In this document: piece after piece, positions 18,467 through 28,827 of the stretch | How the letters are laid out: the number at the start of each line of letters is the position of its first letter | Position numbering within the stretch: position 1 is the stretch's first letter | Source: CAVPNY01 sp963706905 | GTDB lineage: Bacteria > Chloroflexota > Anaerolineae > Anaerolineales > UBA4823 | DNA length: 64,000 nt | NCBI GenBank assembly: GCA_963706905.1 | Contig: CAVPNY010000020.1 | Span: 178,154 to 242,153 of the forward strand | Direction of reading: 5' to 3' | Position numbers and translations under genes: made by a program | The notes under the pieces: model-generated | Seen by the model: the letters and a program-made list of their open reading frames with translations, nothing else | What the model was told of the DNA's origin: nothing | Databases searched by the model: none

Positions 18467-19234
18467 ATGAATACTCGTAAGCAGCTCGCTTTATTGGCAG
18501 TATTGGTACTCGTCTATGCTTTCCTGGCCTTTTTGACGGTGGTTTTTTTCCAGGGAGCACAGCAAGCCGGGGTGCAATCACAGGTTCCCGCTGTGACGTC
18601 AGATCTACCGGTCTGGCTCCTCGGACTGGCGAGCGGTGGGATTATTCTGGTAGTGTACGGTCTGCTTGGGCTGGTAGGATTTTGGTTTGCCCGCAAGTTG
18701 GGACTGCCAGGGGTTTATAAGGAAGGGGCTGGCTGGGGAGAATGGGTGTGGATTCCACTATTGGTCGGTCTGGTGCTGGGAGTTCTCATGGTTGTCATCG
18801 ACCGCTTGTTCGCATTGGGAGCAGGTTGGGATGGATTTACACACCCAAGCTTCCCGTTCTCCATCATAGCCTCGGCAACGGCGGGAATCGGAGAGGAGAT
18901 CTTGTTCCGCGGCTTTGTGCTGGGGTTGTGGGCTTTCCTGATCAATCTGATCTTGCGCCGTTGGGGAAAAACCAACCTGGCATTATGGATCGGTAATGGT
19001 ATCGCTGCGCTGGCTTTTTCCGCCGCTCACCTGCCAGCACTGATGTTCTTATATGGCGACACGTCCATCTCGGCCATACCACCTCTGGTGTTGGGTGAGC
19101 TTTTCTTGTTGAATGGATTACTTGGTCTGGTAGCCGGCGAGCGAATGTTCCGCGCTGGTCTAATCGCGGCTATAGGAGTTCACTTCTGGGCAGATATCGT
19201 TTGGCACATGATCTGGCCGCTGTTGACGGGATGA
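18467..19234 (+). CDS. CPBP-family intramembrane metalloprotease
   Basis: A 255-residue membrane protein with about seven hydrophobic segments. The conserved motifs of the CAAX/CPBP (Abi) protease family are present: GIGEEILFRGFVLG (motif 1, EExxxR), FSAAHLPAL (motif 2 His) and GVHFWADIVW (motif 3 His). Family members cleave prenylated proteins or membrane substrates, or act in bacteriocin immunity; the substrate here is unknown. CTTGGAGG precedes the ATG. The gene follows the CAP-LysM gene by 49 nt. Confidence 0.88.
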   Translation: MNTRKQLALLAVLVLVYAFLAFLTVVFFQGAQQAGVQSQVPAVTSDLPVWLLGLASGGIILVVYGLLGLVGFWFARKLGLPGVYKEGAGWGEWVWIPLLVGLVLGVLMVVIDRLFALGAGWDGFTHPSFPFSIIASATAGIGEEILFRGFVLGLWAFLINLILRRWGKTNLALWIGNGIAALAFSAAHLPALMFLYGDTSISAIPPLVLGELFLLNGLLGLVAGERMFRAGLIAAIGVHFWADIVWHMIWPLLTG

Positions 19235-19351
19235 TTTCCGGTTCCTTTTAGGGAAGAACCGTGGGATTTGAAACCAGGAATTTGCCTCACAAATCTTTCT
19301 CGATCATAATCATCAAAACATAATCGCACACAATCAGAAGGAGCGCTTGAA

Positions 19352-19848
19352 ATGTCTGCAAAAAGTATCGAGTTACTCAATAAAGCCATTGCTGATGAAA
19401 TCTCAGCGGTACATCAATACATGTTCTTCCATTTCCATTGTGATGATCAGGGATATGATCTGTTGGCAATCCTTTTAAGAAGACTTCGATCGAAGAGATG
19501 GGGCACATCGAGCGCTGTGCAGAAAGAATCTTGTTCCTGGGCGGCGAAGTGGAAATGGTATCTGCCATGGAGGTAAAAAAGATCCATGACGTGAGTGAGA
19601 TGCTCAAAATGGCCAGGAAAATGGAAAAAGACAGCGCCAAGGACTACAATATTTGGGCAAATGAGTGTGCCGCAAATGCCGATTCAGCTTCGAAGAAGGT
19701 TTTTGAATCCCTTGTTGACGATGAGGAACGGCACTTCGATCAATATGATACCGAGCTGGCAAATATTGAAAAATTTGGCGAGCGCTACCTGGCTTTACAA
19801 TCTATTGAACGCAGCAAATCCATGGCTGGTGGGGTTGTGGCTGACTAA
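19352..19848 (+). CDS. Ferritin-like / bacterioferritin protein (single frameshift)
   Basis: Two frames make one four-helix ferritin-like protein of about 165 residues. The first frame gives SIELLNKAIADEISAVHQYM (helix A with the Glu ligand) and the second gives EEMGHIERCAERILFLGG (helix B with ExxH). A downstream segment has DDEERHFDQYD (ExxH again), so all iron ligands are present. The break is at the T4 run 19473-19476; adding one T gives the smooth reading DLLAILFKKTSIEEMGHIE. The total length of 497 nt is 3n+2, as expected for one missing base. A homopolymer read error is likely. The protein would oxidise and store iron. A strong terminator follows. Confidence 0.8.
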
Positions 19849-19881
19849 TCATAGGTCTGCATAAGTTAGAAATCTTATCGG

Positions 19882-19916
19882 AAGATCGCCAGTCAGGCTG
19901 GCGATCTTTTTATTTT
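19882..19916 (+). terminator. Rho-independent terminator
   Basis: An 11-bp stem (AAGATCGCCAG / CTGGCGATCTT) with a 5-nt loop is followed by TTTATTTT. It lies 34 nt after the ferritin-like gene. Confidence 0.92.
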
Positions 19917-20140
19917 AAGTGAATTCGGGAGAAGGTGCTTGCACTTTATTGGTCGCGCAAAATGATAAATGAGATTGCTTCGCTTTGCCAGAAAAGGTCA
20001 ATCAAGATAGGGAGATTTGTTAGTTATTTCACAGATTTGTAAGAAACATAACATCTATAAACTAGGTGCGTTAATATTCTAAGCGCGGGCTTAGTGTCAT
20101 TCGTAAGGCAGCTTGCCATTTATTCTGGAGGGGTATAATT

Positions 20141-23100
20141 ATGCAAAATCATCTTTTTTGGATTCATTCAATTCGCCGGTTGGGGACAGCTGCGTTGCTA
20201 GCTGGATTGGTGCTGGCTGGATTGGGCGCTCAGGTCACTCAAGCTGGTACGCCAGATAAAAGTGTCACACCCCGGCCGCCGCTGCTGACAGAGACGGTCA
20301 GCGCAGGCAGTTCACATACCTGTGGGATAAAAAACGATCAGACCTTGGCCTGTTGGGGGAACAATGCCAGCGGTCAGGCAACACCACCAGCGGGGGCATT
20401 CACCCAGGTGAGTGCCGGAGGAAATCATACTTGCGGATTGATGGCCGATGGTACATTGGCGTGTTGGGGTTCCAACGCTAGCGGCCAATCCACGCCTCCC
20501 ACCGGGATCTTCGCCCAGGTCAGCGCGGGCGCTAGCCATACCTGCGCGATCCGAACAGATGGTACGATTGCCTGTTGGGGCAGTGATGCCAGTGGACAGG
20601 CAACTCCGCCGGTCGGGATATTTACTCAGGTCAGCGCCGGGGAGCTGCATACCTGCGGATATGAAAAACGATGCAAGCCTGGCTTGTTGGGGGAGTAATA
20701 CCAACGGCCAGTCCTCACCTCCAGTTGGGACATACACACAGGTTGAATCGGGCGGATACCATACCTGTGCGTTAAAGACAGATGGCACCCTGGTTTGCTG
20801 GGGTGATAACCGCAACGGGCAAACCTTAACACCAGCGGGCACCTTCACTCAGATCAGTAGCGGTTACTGGCATAGCTGCGCTGTGCAGAGTAATGGCGAA
20901 GCGGTCTGTTGGGGCGACAACCGCAATGGTCAGGCAGCTCCACCGACGCTCTACGCCGGCGCTTATCTACAGGTGAGCGCTGGGCGCTACCACACCTGCG
21001 CTGTCAGAGATGATAGTACACTCAACTGCTGGGGGCGTAATACCTCTGGCCAGGCTCCGACTCTGGCTATCAGCCCAGCCAGTCTACCCTTTGGCGAGGT
21101 TGGCTTGGGCTACAACCAATCCTTGAGCGGGGGCAATGGTACTGCCCCCTACTCATTCAGCCGGGTTTCTGGAAGCCTGCCCCCAGGGTTGGGTCTTTCT
21201 GTTGGTGGATTGATAAGCGGCACACCAACACTGGGTGGCTTGTATACCTTCGCGGTGCAGGTAACAGACGTATCGCCGTTACCTTTCTCATTCCAGCACC
21301 AGTACGATCTAACGGTGATCATAAATACCCCACCGCAGGCAGACGACGACGCTTTCACGGTGAGCGAGGACTCAGCAAATAATCCATTCGATGTTTTGGC
21401 CGGCGACACAGATATCGACGACGACCCGTTGACTGTCTCAGCAGTGGCTGACCCGCCGCATGGAACCACGCTCGACAATAATACCAATGTGCTCTATTCT
21501 CCTGATCCTGGCTATGTAGGGGCGGATTCCTTTACTTACACCGTTTCAGATGGGATGGGCGGCAGCGATACAGCAACCGTTACGGTCACTGTGACCAATG
21601 TCAATGATGCGCCGGTTGCTGATGATGATACGTTTACGGTGACTGAAGACACTTCGAATAATAGCCTGGATGTGCTCAACGGCGATATCGATGTGGAGGG
21701 CGATCCATTGACCATCACGTCTGTTACTGACCCGCCGCGAGGTACGGTGGTAAATAACTCCACCAGTGTGAGCTACACCCCTGACCCGAATTTCTACGGA
21801 TCTGATTCTTTCTTCTATACCGTCTCGGATGGGAATGGTGGAAGCGATACGGCCAAAGTAACCGTTACGGTGACCAATGTCAATGACCCGCCTACCGCGG
21901 ATGATGATGCATTCACTGTTAACGAAGATTCATCGAACAACTCTCTGGCTGTGCTGGTTGGCGATGCTGATCCAGAAGGCAATCCGCTGGTGGTAGATTC
22001 AGTAAGCGACCCGCCACATGGCACTGCGGTGGACAACAACTCCAATATCCTATACACCCCGGAGGCCAATTTCTTCGGGACAGATACCTTTACTTATACC
22101 ATTACGGATTACCGCGGTGGGTATGCTACCGCGACGGTGACGGTCACGGTGCGTAATGTCAATGACCCGCCGGTGGCAGGCGATGATAGCTTCACTGTCA
22201 ATGAGGACAGTTCGAATAATGTCCTGGACGTACTAGATGGTGATACGGACTTGGACGGCAATCCATTACAGGTTGCTTCAGTCAATGATCCGCCTCATGG
22301 TACAGGGGTGGATAATAACACGGATATACTTTATACCCCTGACGCCAATTTCACCGGCACTGACACGTTTACCTATAGCATTTCAGATGGCCAGGGCGGC
22401 TCAGACACAGCCGCGGTGACTGTTACAGTGCGCAATATCAACGATGCGCCGAGCGCAGATGACGATAGCTTTACAGTCAACGAGAACAGCCTTAGCAATG
22501 GACTGGCGGTGCTGGTAGGGGATAGCGATTTGGATGGGGATACCTTGGTAGTGGATGCAGTGGGCGACCCACTACATGGTGTTGCGATTGATGATAACTC
22601 CCAGGTGCTTTACACCCCAGACCTGAATTTTAGTGGTTTGGACACCTTCACGTACACGATATCCGACGGCAACGGCGGGACAGCCAGCGCCACAGTTACT
22701 GTTAATGTGATCAACGGTAACGACTTCCCGCTGGCTGATGATGACACCTTTACAGTTAATGAGGACAGTGGCAATAATCCCCTCGATGTGCTGAACGGTG
22801 ACACAAACTCCGACGGAGATACACTGATTGTCTTGGCGGTTAGTGACCCGTTGCATGGCAGCGCGTTGGATAATAATATCAACGTGCTCTATACACCTGA
22901 TCCAAACTTTAGTGGGACGGATACCTTTACCTACACCATCTCGGACGGTCACGGGGGCACAGACACTGCCACAGTCACGGTAACGGTGATGAATGTGAAT
23001 AATGATGCTCCTTCGGCGGAGGCAGATGCCTTCAGCCTGGATGAGGATAGCAGTGGGAACCCTCTGGAGGTGCTGGCTAATGACACCGACCCGGATGGAG

Positions 23101-24978
23101 ATCTATTGGTCGTTTATTCAGTGAGCGATCCACTGCACGGCACAGCCACTGATAGCGATAACAATATCTATTACACACCCGACCCAAACTTTATCGGTGA
23201 GGACAGCTTTACCTATACTGTTTCGGATGGCAATGACGGTTGGGATACTGCCACGGTGACTGTGACGATGAGCAATGCCAATAACGACGCACCGGAAGCG
23301 GACGATGACGCCTTTACGATGGCTGAAGACAGCGGTATGGCCTCGCTAGATGTTCTGTCTGGCGACAGCGACTTAGACGGCGATTCTTTAACCGTCTTTT
23401 CTGTAACCAGCCCGTCACATGGTACAGTGCAGGATGGCGACAGTGCCGTGCTATATACCCCGCAAGCCAATTTCTTTGGAATTGATAGCTTTACTTATAC
23501 AGTTACAGATGGACAGGGCGGTACCGATACGGCTACTGTTGCAATTACCGTTACTCCGGTTAATGACGCGCCTCAGGCAATAGATGATGCCTTCATGGTC
23601 GGTGATTACCCGGCGCAAAGTGAGCTGGATGTCCTTGAAAACGATAACGACCCAGACGGTGATGTTTTGCACATCTCGGCTGTTAGTAGCCCGGCCAATG
23701 GCACAACTACAACAGATGGAGGCAAGGTTCTATACACTCCTGATCCGGGCTTTATAGGTCAGGATATCTTCACGTATACTGTTGCAGATGGCGAAGGTAG
23801 CCTGGATACTGGCATTATCACAGTAACAGTGACCAATGAGAATATCCCACCACAGGCTGATGACGATACTTTCACCCTGGAGGAGGACAGCGAGGAAACA
23901 GACCTGGATGTTCTGTCAGGGGATTCCGACATGGAGGGCGACTCGCTGACTATCCAAGCTGTCAGCGATCCTCCGCACGGTACCGCCACCCATGATGGCG
24001 GCCTCGCGTTTTACACACCTGACCTTAACTTCAACGGCACCGATAGCTTCTCTTACACTATCACAGACGGAAACGGCGGTGAAGCGACAGCCACGGTGAT
24101 GGTCATGGTGACACCGATTAATGATATGCCGGCTGCTGATGATGACAGCTTTACGGTTCTAGTTGGTAGTGCGGATAATATTCTGGATGTGTTGGCTGGG
24201 GATAACGACCCGGATGGCGATCCACTGACCGTTGTGGAAGTGGGTAACCCGGTACACGGTGTTGTCTCTGTTCGTGGAGATAACCTGCTCTATACACCTC
24301 AGTCTGATTTCTCTGGGTATGGATTCCTTTACTTACACCGTGGAGGATGGACAAGGAGGGGAGGCTAGCGCAAAAGTGACGATCACAGTGACGGATCAAC
24401 GTTATATTGCGTATCTCCCTTTTACGCTGAGTAGTAGGCAACGCACAGGACTCGTGTATCAGGAGGACTTTGAAGATGGTGCCAGAGCTGAATGGTCGCA
24501 GGCGCAAACCGACATTGCACCGAACGGACAGCGCTTCCTCGGGCAGTTTGGGAATCAATCTATAGGGTTGGGTCTAGAGAGTCTCACTGCGCATAGTCGT
24601 GTAAGAATCAGCTTCGATGTGTACATCATCCGCTCCTGGGATGGCAACGATCCGCAACATGGCCCGGATTTTTGGGGTTTTGGATTGGCTGGTGATGCTC
24701 CATTCCTCTACACTACCTTCAGCAATTGGGCTGATCAAAATCAGGCATACCCGGATGGGTATCCAGGAGGAGACTACCCTGCGCAAAGCGGGGTGACTGC
24801 AGCAGGCTCACTTGGCTATCAATTTGACCAATGGCAGCAGGATGCCGTATACCGCATTGATCTTGTGGCGAATCACACTGGTGACAGTCTGGAGTTGGAA
24901 TTCTTCGCAGAAGGACTTCAGCTTCTGGTCGATGAGTCCTGGGGATTAGATAATATTGAGGTTAGCATCTTGCCATAG
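20141..24978 (+). CDS. Giant secreted RCC1/Ig/tandem-repeat adhesin-like protein (two frameshifts)
   Basis: One secreted protein of about 1611 residues read through three frames. A signal peptide (residues 1-36) is followed by seven RCC1-like repeats (pattern HTCxxxxDGTLxCWGxNxxGQ), a putative Ig-like domain (GYNQSLSGGNGTAPYSFS), and eleven cadherin-like/VCBS repeats of about 94 residues (DDDTFTVNEDS, then YTPDPNFxGxDTFTYT and AxVTVTVTNVND). A C-terminal jelly-roll-like domain (VYQEDFEDGARAEW) ends with DNIEVSIL. The frames join at about 20661 (HTCG-MKNDASLACWG) and 24318 (DFSG-MDSFTYTV); each is repaired by removing one T before an ATG. Total length is 3n+2, as expected. Acidic DxD sites suggest calcium-stiffened repeats. 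GGAGGGG precedes the ATG. The function is probably surface adhesion. Confidence 0.82.
21330..24393 (+). repeat. Eleven tandem cadherin-like repeat units
   Basis: Eleven units of about 280 bp encode diverged repeats. They begin at PPQADDDAFTV (unit 1) and end after MPAADDDSFTV (unit 11). Amino-acid similarity is high but DNA identity is only moderate, so the array is old rather than freshly expanded. The last unit contains the second frame break. Confidence 0.8.
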
Positions 24979-24987
24979 AATAAATTT

Positions 24988-25019
24988 GGGAGCAGGTCTC
25001 ACAAATGAGGCCTGCTCCT
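24988..25019. terminator. Hairpin after the adhesin-like gene
   Basis: A 14-bp hairpin with a CAAA loop (GGAGCAGGTCTCA / TGAGGCCTGCTCC, including one G-T wobble) begins 10 nt after the stop codon. It lacks a T-run. Confidence 0.5.
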
Positions 25020-25203
25020 AAAGGTCAGATTGGAGGAGGCAGCAATGTCAGCAGTCCAACGCGAAGTGCTGAGAGCATGATCGAGCTGTTTCACCAATTG
25101 CTAACGAATACCAGCCATTTATGCTAAACTATAATTATTGAGGGCTTACTAAAGCCGGATAGCGCTTGCTCAGTATGAAAATTAATTTGAGGGAGAAGCA
25201 GCT

Positions 25204-26955
25204 ATGAAAAACACACAAGAACCGCATCCGCATTATGCCCTAGGGTTTGCTGCTCTGGGATTCTTGTTTGGTTTATTCTTTATCCTCCTGACAACATTGT
25301 GGGTGCTTTTCATTACGGGGACGCCGATCACATTGCAAAACGCCATTGACCTGCAGACCAGTTCACCGGTCTTCTGGTGGATCGATACGCTGCCAATCTG
25401 GGCAGCGATCATGCTGGGCATTGCTGGCGGCAGGCAAAACGAGCTGGTGCGTGCCCGCTGGCAGGCTGCTCATGCAACCCAGCAGCGCGATGGAACCATT
25501 CAAAAGCGCGACGCGGAGATCCAGGCTTTGAAGAGTGAGGTCAGCAGTCAGGAGCAAGCCCGCCAAACCCTGGATGCTACCTTGGGGCGCGGTAAGCGCG
25601 AATGGGAATCAACCTTTGATACAGTAGAAGACCTGATTGTGATCACTGATGTGAGCGGGACGATTCTCCGCTGCAATCGCGCCACCAGCCACGCATTGCG
25701 GACGGGTTTCGACTCTTTGGTCGGCAAACCGATTGAGGAAATATTTTTCGGTGGCGAATATATTATGAAGTTTCCCGCTACCGCGAAGAGAATGGAGATG
25801 CGCTTCCCGAAACTGGAAGGCTGGTATGACGTAACAACCAGCCCGACTATGGTCGGGGAGACCCCGGCGACGATTTATGTTATTCGCAATATCACCGATC
25901 GCAAGCTGGCCTCGGTGGATCTATCTCGGCAAAAAGAATATTATGAGACGTTGGTGCGCAACAGCCCCTTCGCCATCGTAACGCTCAATCTGGATGGACG
26001 CATCGTTGCGGCGAATCCGGCCTTCGAGCGCTTATTTGGTTACCTGGAAACGGAAGCGCTTGGTCAGGAGCTGGATGAGTTGATCGCGCCGCCTGATCTT
26101 CAGTCGGATATGCGTTTGCTGACCGAACAAGTAGAGACGGGCGAGACGGTGCACGAGGTGACCCGCCGGCAAAACAGAGACGGCGCATCGCTGGATGTGG
26201 AGGTTTTTGGTTTGCCGGTAGTTTTATGGGGCAAGCAAATCGGCATGCTGGCCCTTTACCATGATATAGCTGCATTCACCCCTGCGGTACCAGCTGGGCT
26301 ACCCGTTGCCGAGGCAATATTGGTAGATAGCTTGATATCTGGTTCAACGGACACCACCGAGCCACTCCCGGAGGATCTGCTCGAGGAACTGACACGTACT
26401 GAACCCTTGTTAGAGGAAAAATGGGCTCCTGGACCAGACGAGACACCTGTCATCGTGGAAGCTGCCTTGCTGGATGAAGTTGAAGCGGTAGTCCCGATGG
26501 AGACCGAGGCAGACGAAAGAGTCCCAGAGCTGGTCAAATCTCGCCGACGTGCAGTAAGAGTAGAGTTGATTGAGGGCATTGGCTCGGTCTACGCTGCTAA
26601 ATTGGGTGAATATAATATCGTAACTACCGATGATCTACTGACCGCCGGGGCAACGCGCAAAGGCCGACAGGAACTGATTGAAAAGACTGGTCTCTCACCA
26701 AAAATTATCCTGCGCTGGGTGAATATCGCTGATCTGATGCGGGTGCCAGGAATAGGGGAGCAGTATAGTGAGTTGCTTGAAGCGGCCGGGGTGGACACGG
26801 TGAAGGAATTGCGTAACCGTAATCCGCGTAACCTGCAACTGGCGATGCAGACAGTTAATCAGGAAAAGAAACTTGTCCGGCGGGCGCCCTACTTGAGCGA
26901 AGTCGAAGCCTGGGTGCAAGCAGCCAAGGAGCTGGAAGGGATCCTGGAATATTAA
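25204..26955 (+). CDS. Membrane PAS-PAS protein with C-terminal helix-hairpin-helix (DUF4332-like)
   Basis: A 583-residue protein with two N-terminal transmembrane segments (about 15-40 and 58-75), a coiled coil (about 80-130), and two PAS domains (about 135-240, FDTVEDLIVITDVSGTILRCN; and 245-350, SPFAIVTLNLDGRIVAANPAFERLFGY). An acidic low-complexity linker leads to a C-terminal helix-hairpin-helix module (LIEGIGSVYAAKLGEYNI and VPGIGEQYSELLEAAGVD) of the DUF4332 type. PAS domains sense ligands or redox. The usual output kinase or cyclase is absent, and the HhH module could bind DNA or protein. GAGGGAG precedes the ATG. It starts a block of c-di-GMP genes. Confidence 0.8.
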   Translation: MKNTQEPHPHYALGFAALGFLFGLFFILLTTLWVLFITGTPITLQNAIDLQTSSPVFWWIDTLPIWAAIMLGIAGGRQNELVRARWQAAHATQQRDGTIQKRDAEIQALKSEVSSQEQARQTLDATLGRGKREWESTFDTVEDLIVITDVSGTILRCNRATSHALRTGFDSLVGKPIEEIFFGGEYIMKFPATAKRMEMRFPKLEGWYDVTTSPTMVGETPATIYVIRNITDRKLASVDLSRQKEYYETLVRNSPFAIVTLNLDGRIVAANPAFERLFGYLETEALGQELDELIAPPDLQSDMRLLTEQVETGETVHEVTRRQNRDGASLDVEVFGLPVVLWGKQIGMLALYHDIAAFTPAVPAGLPVAEAILVDSLISGSTDTTEPLPEDLLEELTRTEPLLEEKWAPGPDETPVIVEAALLDEVEAVVPMETEADERVPELVKSRRRAVRVELIEGIGSVYAAKLGEYNIVTTDDLLTAGATRKGRQELIEKTGLSPKIILRWVNIADLMRVPGIGEQYSELLEAAGVDTVKELRNRNPRNLQLAMQTVNQEKKLVRRAPYLSEVEAWVQAAKELEGILEY

Positions 26956-27014
26956 TCCGGATCGATCACTGCGGGTAAAAATAATAATCTACGTATTAAA
27001 ATTTCAATTCTTAT

Positions 27015-27051
27015 CAGCTCAGGGTCAATCAAACAGCCCCTGAGCTGTTTA
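27015..27051 (+). terminator. Rho-independent terminator
   Basis: A 10-bp perfect stem (CAGCTCAGGG / CCCTGAGCTG) is followed by TTTAAT, 60 nt after the PAS gene. The T-run is short. Confidence 0.7.
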
Positions 27052-27377
27052 ATATTCGATCGTCTCGATATTCTGGTGGGGGTTGGATCAATTTGCCTGA
27101 AATTACGACATTATTTGCAGGATGGATCAAGGGGTAATGTTAGATATTGGTAATATTAGAGTGTAACAAAGGTTAGAGTAGTACGTTTTTCCTATTGACA
27201 GTTGATTTGTGGTATAAATTACAAATCTACTGGCTGCTTTACCAGACGGGGCTGGATAGGCGATTTACTACTTTGGAGGGGTCTTATGATTAGATTTGCC
27301 AGAGGGTATCAAGTCTGGGCAAATCCCCATATACGCATCCCGAAAGAGAGAATCTGGTCAGTGCAGGTCATCTGCAA

Positions 27378-28642
27378 ATGGAATCGAATCGGGGATTGAT
27401 GTCGAAACTGGCCTGGGGATATATCTGCATTTTCCTGTTGGCTGGGATATCTATCACGCTGGTCGCCTGGCGGAGTTACGATCCTGCACAGGTAGATTGG
27501 CTCATCACTTCTTTATTGGTCATCCTGGCGATCCTAGGCCAACTGTTGACCACTGAGGCGCAAGTCTACCAGCGTTATCACCCCTCGCTGATGTTTTTCT
27601 TTGCTGGCATTCTGCTGCTGCAACCGATATGGTTCATTGCTCTGGTGGTGTTATCCCATCTGGTTGAATGGATCAAAGAATTAAATTTTTAAATCAGGCA
27701 GACTGCGCACCTGGTATGGGCAGCCTTTTAATATGAGTATGCATATTGTTCTGGGATTCGTCGCTGGGTGGATCTACCGATCGATCAATCCCCATCCCGC
27801 GGATCTCGATTCTCTGGCAGCTATCGGTGGTGTGGCGGTAGCCGCTTTAGCCTATGCCTTCTTGAACCATTTGATAGTAGGAGTTGTGCTGGTATTGCTA
27901 AAAGACATTCGCTTGAAGGAATCAGAGGTCCTGGCTGTAGAGAATATTGCAACCGATATGGTTTTGTTGGGGACGGGTTTCGTCGCTGCTAATCTGATGA
28001 ACCGTAACCCTTGGTTGATATTGCCTGCACTGGCGCCCCTTTATCTCGTGCAGCGTGCGTTATCTGTTCCGTTTCTCAAACAGCAAGTGAACACCGACTT
28101 CTAAGACCGGGCTGTGGAACGCTAAATATTTCCTAAGTTCTCTCGAGCGTGAATTGAACCGTTCGTTGCGGAATAAACATCCTTTGATTGTTGTGATGGC
28201 GGATCTGGATCTACTGCGCAATATCAATAGCGCATACGGGCACCTGGGTGGGGATGCTGTTTTGATTGGGGCAGCGCAGATTCTGCGGCGGCACTTTCGT
28301 GAATACGATGTTGTGGCGCGTTTTGGGGGTGAGGAATATGCTATCTTGATGCCCGAGACTGTAGCAGAGCAGGCTCTGATCAAGATTGAACAGATCCGGC
28401 AGGAAGTAGAACAGGCTGAATTCGAAGCGCCGACTACCAAGGCGAAGATCAAAGCGACAATGAGTTTCGGGCTGGCAGGCATCAATGGGGAAAAACTAAC
28501 TGCCAAAGAGCTGATTCATTGCGCTGATATTGCTGTGTATCAGGCCAAGTTGGATGGACGCAATCGGATTAAGGTATTCTCCAAGCGCGAGGCCGATGAA
28601 CTCCGGCTGTGGCATCTAAATGAAACCCAGCCGGGCGTATAA
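27378..28642 (+). CDS. Membrane GGDEF diguanylate cyclase (two frameshifts)
   Basis: Three successive frames form one protein of about 420 residues. The N-terminal half has about seven hydrophobic helices, a MASE-like membrane sensor. The C-terminal half is a GGDEF domain with DSKTGLWNAKYF at its start, the active site ARFGGEEY, and the inhibitory I-site RxxD (REYD) five residues before it. It should make cyclic di-GMP. Joins are at about 27688 (one extra T in a T5 run) and 28100 (one extra T, restoring NTDSKTGLWN); the length of 1265 nt is 3n+2. The start is uncertain: ATG 27378 or 27399 (GGGG 4 nt upstream). An ATG at 27286 with a good GGAGGGG site opens another frame, so a third break near the start is possible. 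Confidence 0.75.
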
Positions 28643-28698
28643 ATTTTACCCAGAACCATAGTCTCCTCCAATTCACTTGCATAATTGATAGGACTTAA

Positions 28699-28809
28699 GT
28701 ACTATTCTTATGTTAAAATAATACCATCGAGACCTATCCGTATTGGATGGGTCCGGCCGGGGGGTCGGTTAATGACCCACCTACTTGCCCAAGAATATTA
28801 GAATAGTAT
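28699..28809 (+). promoter_or_regulatory. Structured leader RNA candidate upstream of HD-GYP gene
   Basis: An 8-9 bp closing stem (GTACTATTC 28699-28707 with GAATAGTAT 28801-28809) encloses two hairpins. One is a 9-bp stem, GACCTATCC / GGATGGGTC (28731-28753, one wobble), with a 5-nt loop. The other has GGGTC / GACCC (28762-28778), extended by GG/CC around a G-A mismatch. The three-way-junction shape sits 18 nt before the ATG of a c-di-GMP phosphodiesterase gene that has no evident Shine-Dalgarno. It does not match the c-di-GMP-I or -II riboswitch consensus as I know them. Confidence 0.4.
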
Positions 28810-28827
28810 CGGTCTTAAATATTGATT

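Noticed and set aside
19473..19476. Programmed frameshift in the ferritin-like gene
   Set aside because: The short T4 run and smooth repair by one added T suggest a homopolymer error. Ferritins are not known to need frameshifting.
20655..24325. Programmed +1 frameshifts in the adhesin-like gene at two G-T-ATG sites
   Set aside because: Both sites look alike (an extra T before ATG), but stops are not at the shift points as in prfB-type +1 recoding, and similar extra T bases occur in unrelated genes without this context.
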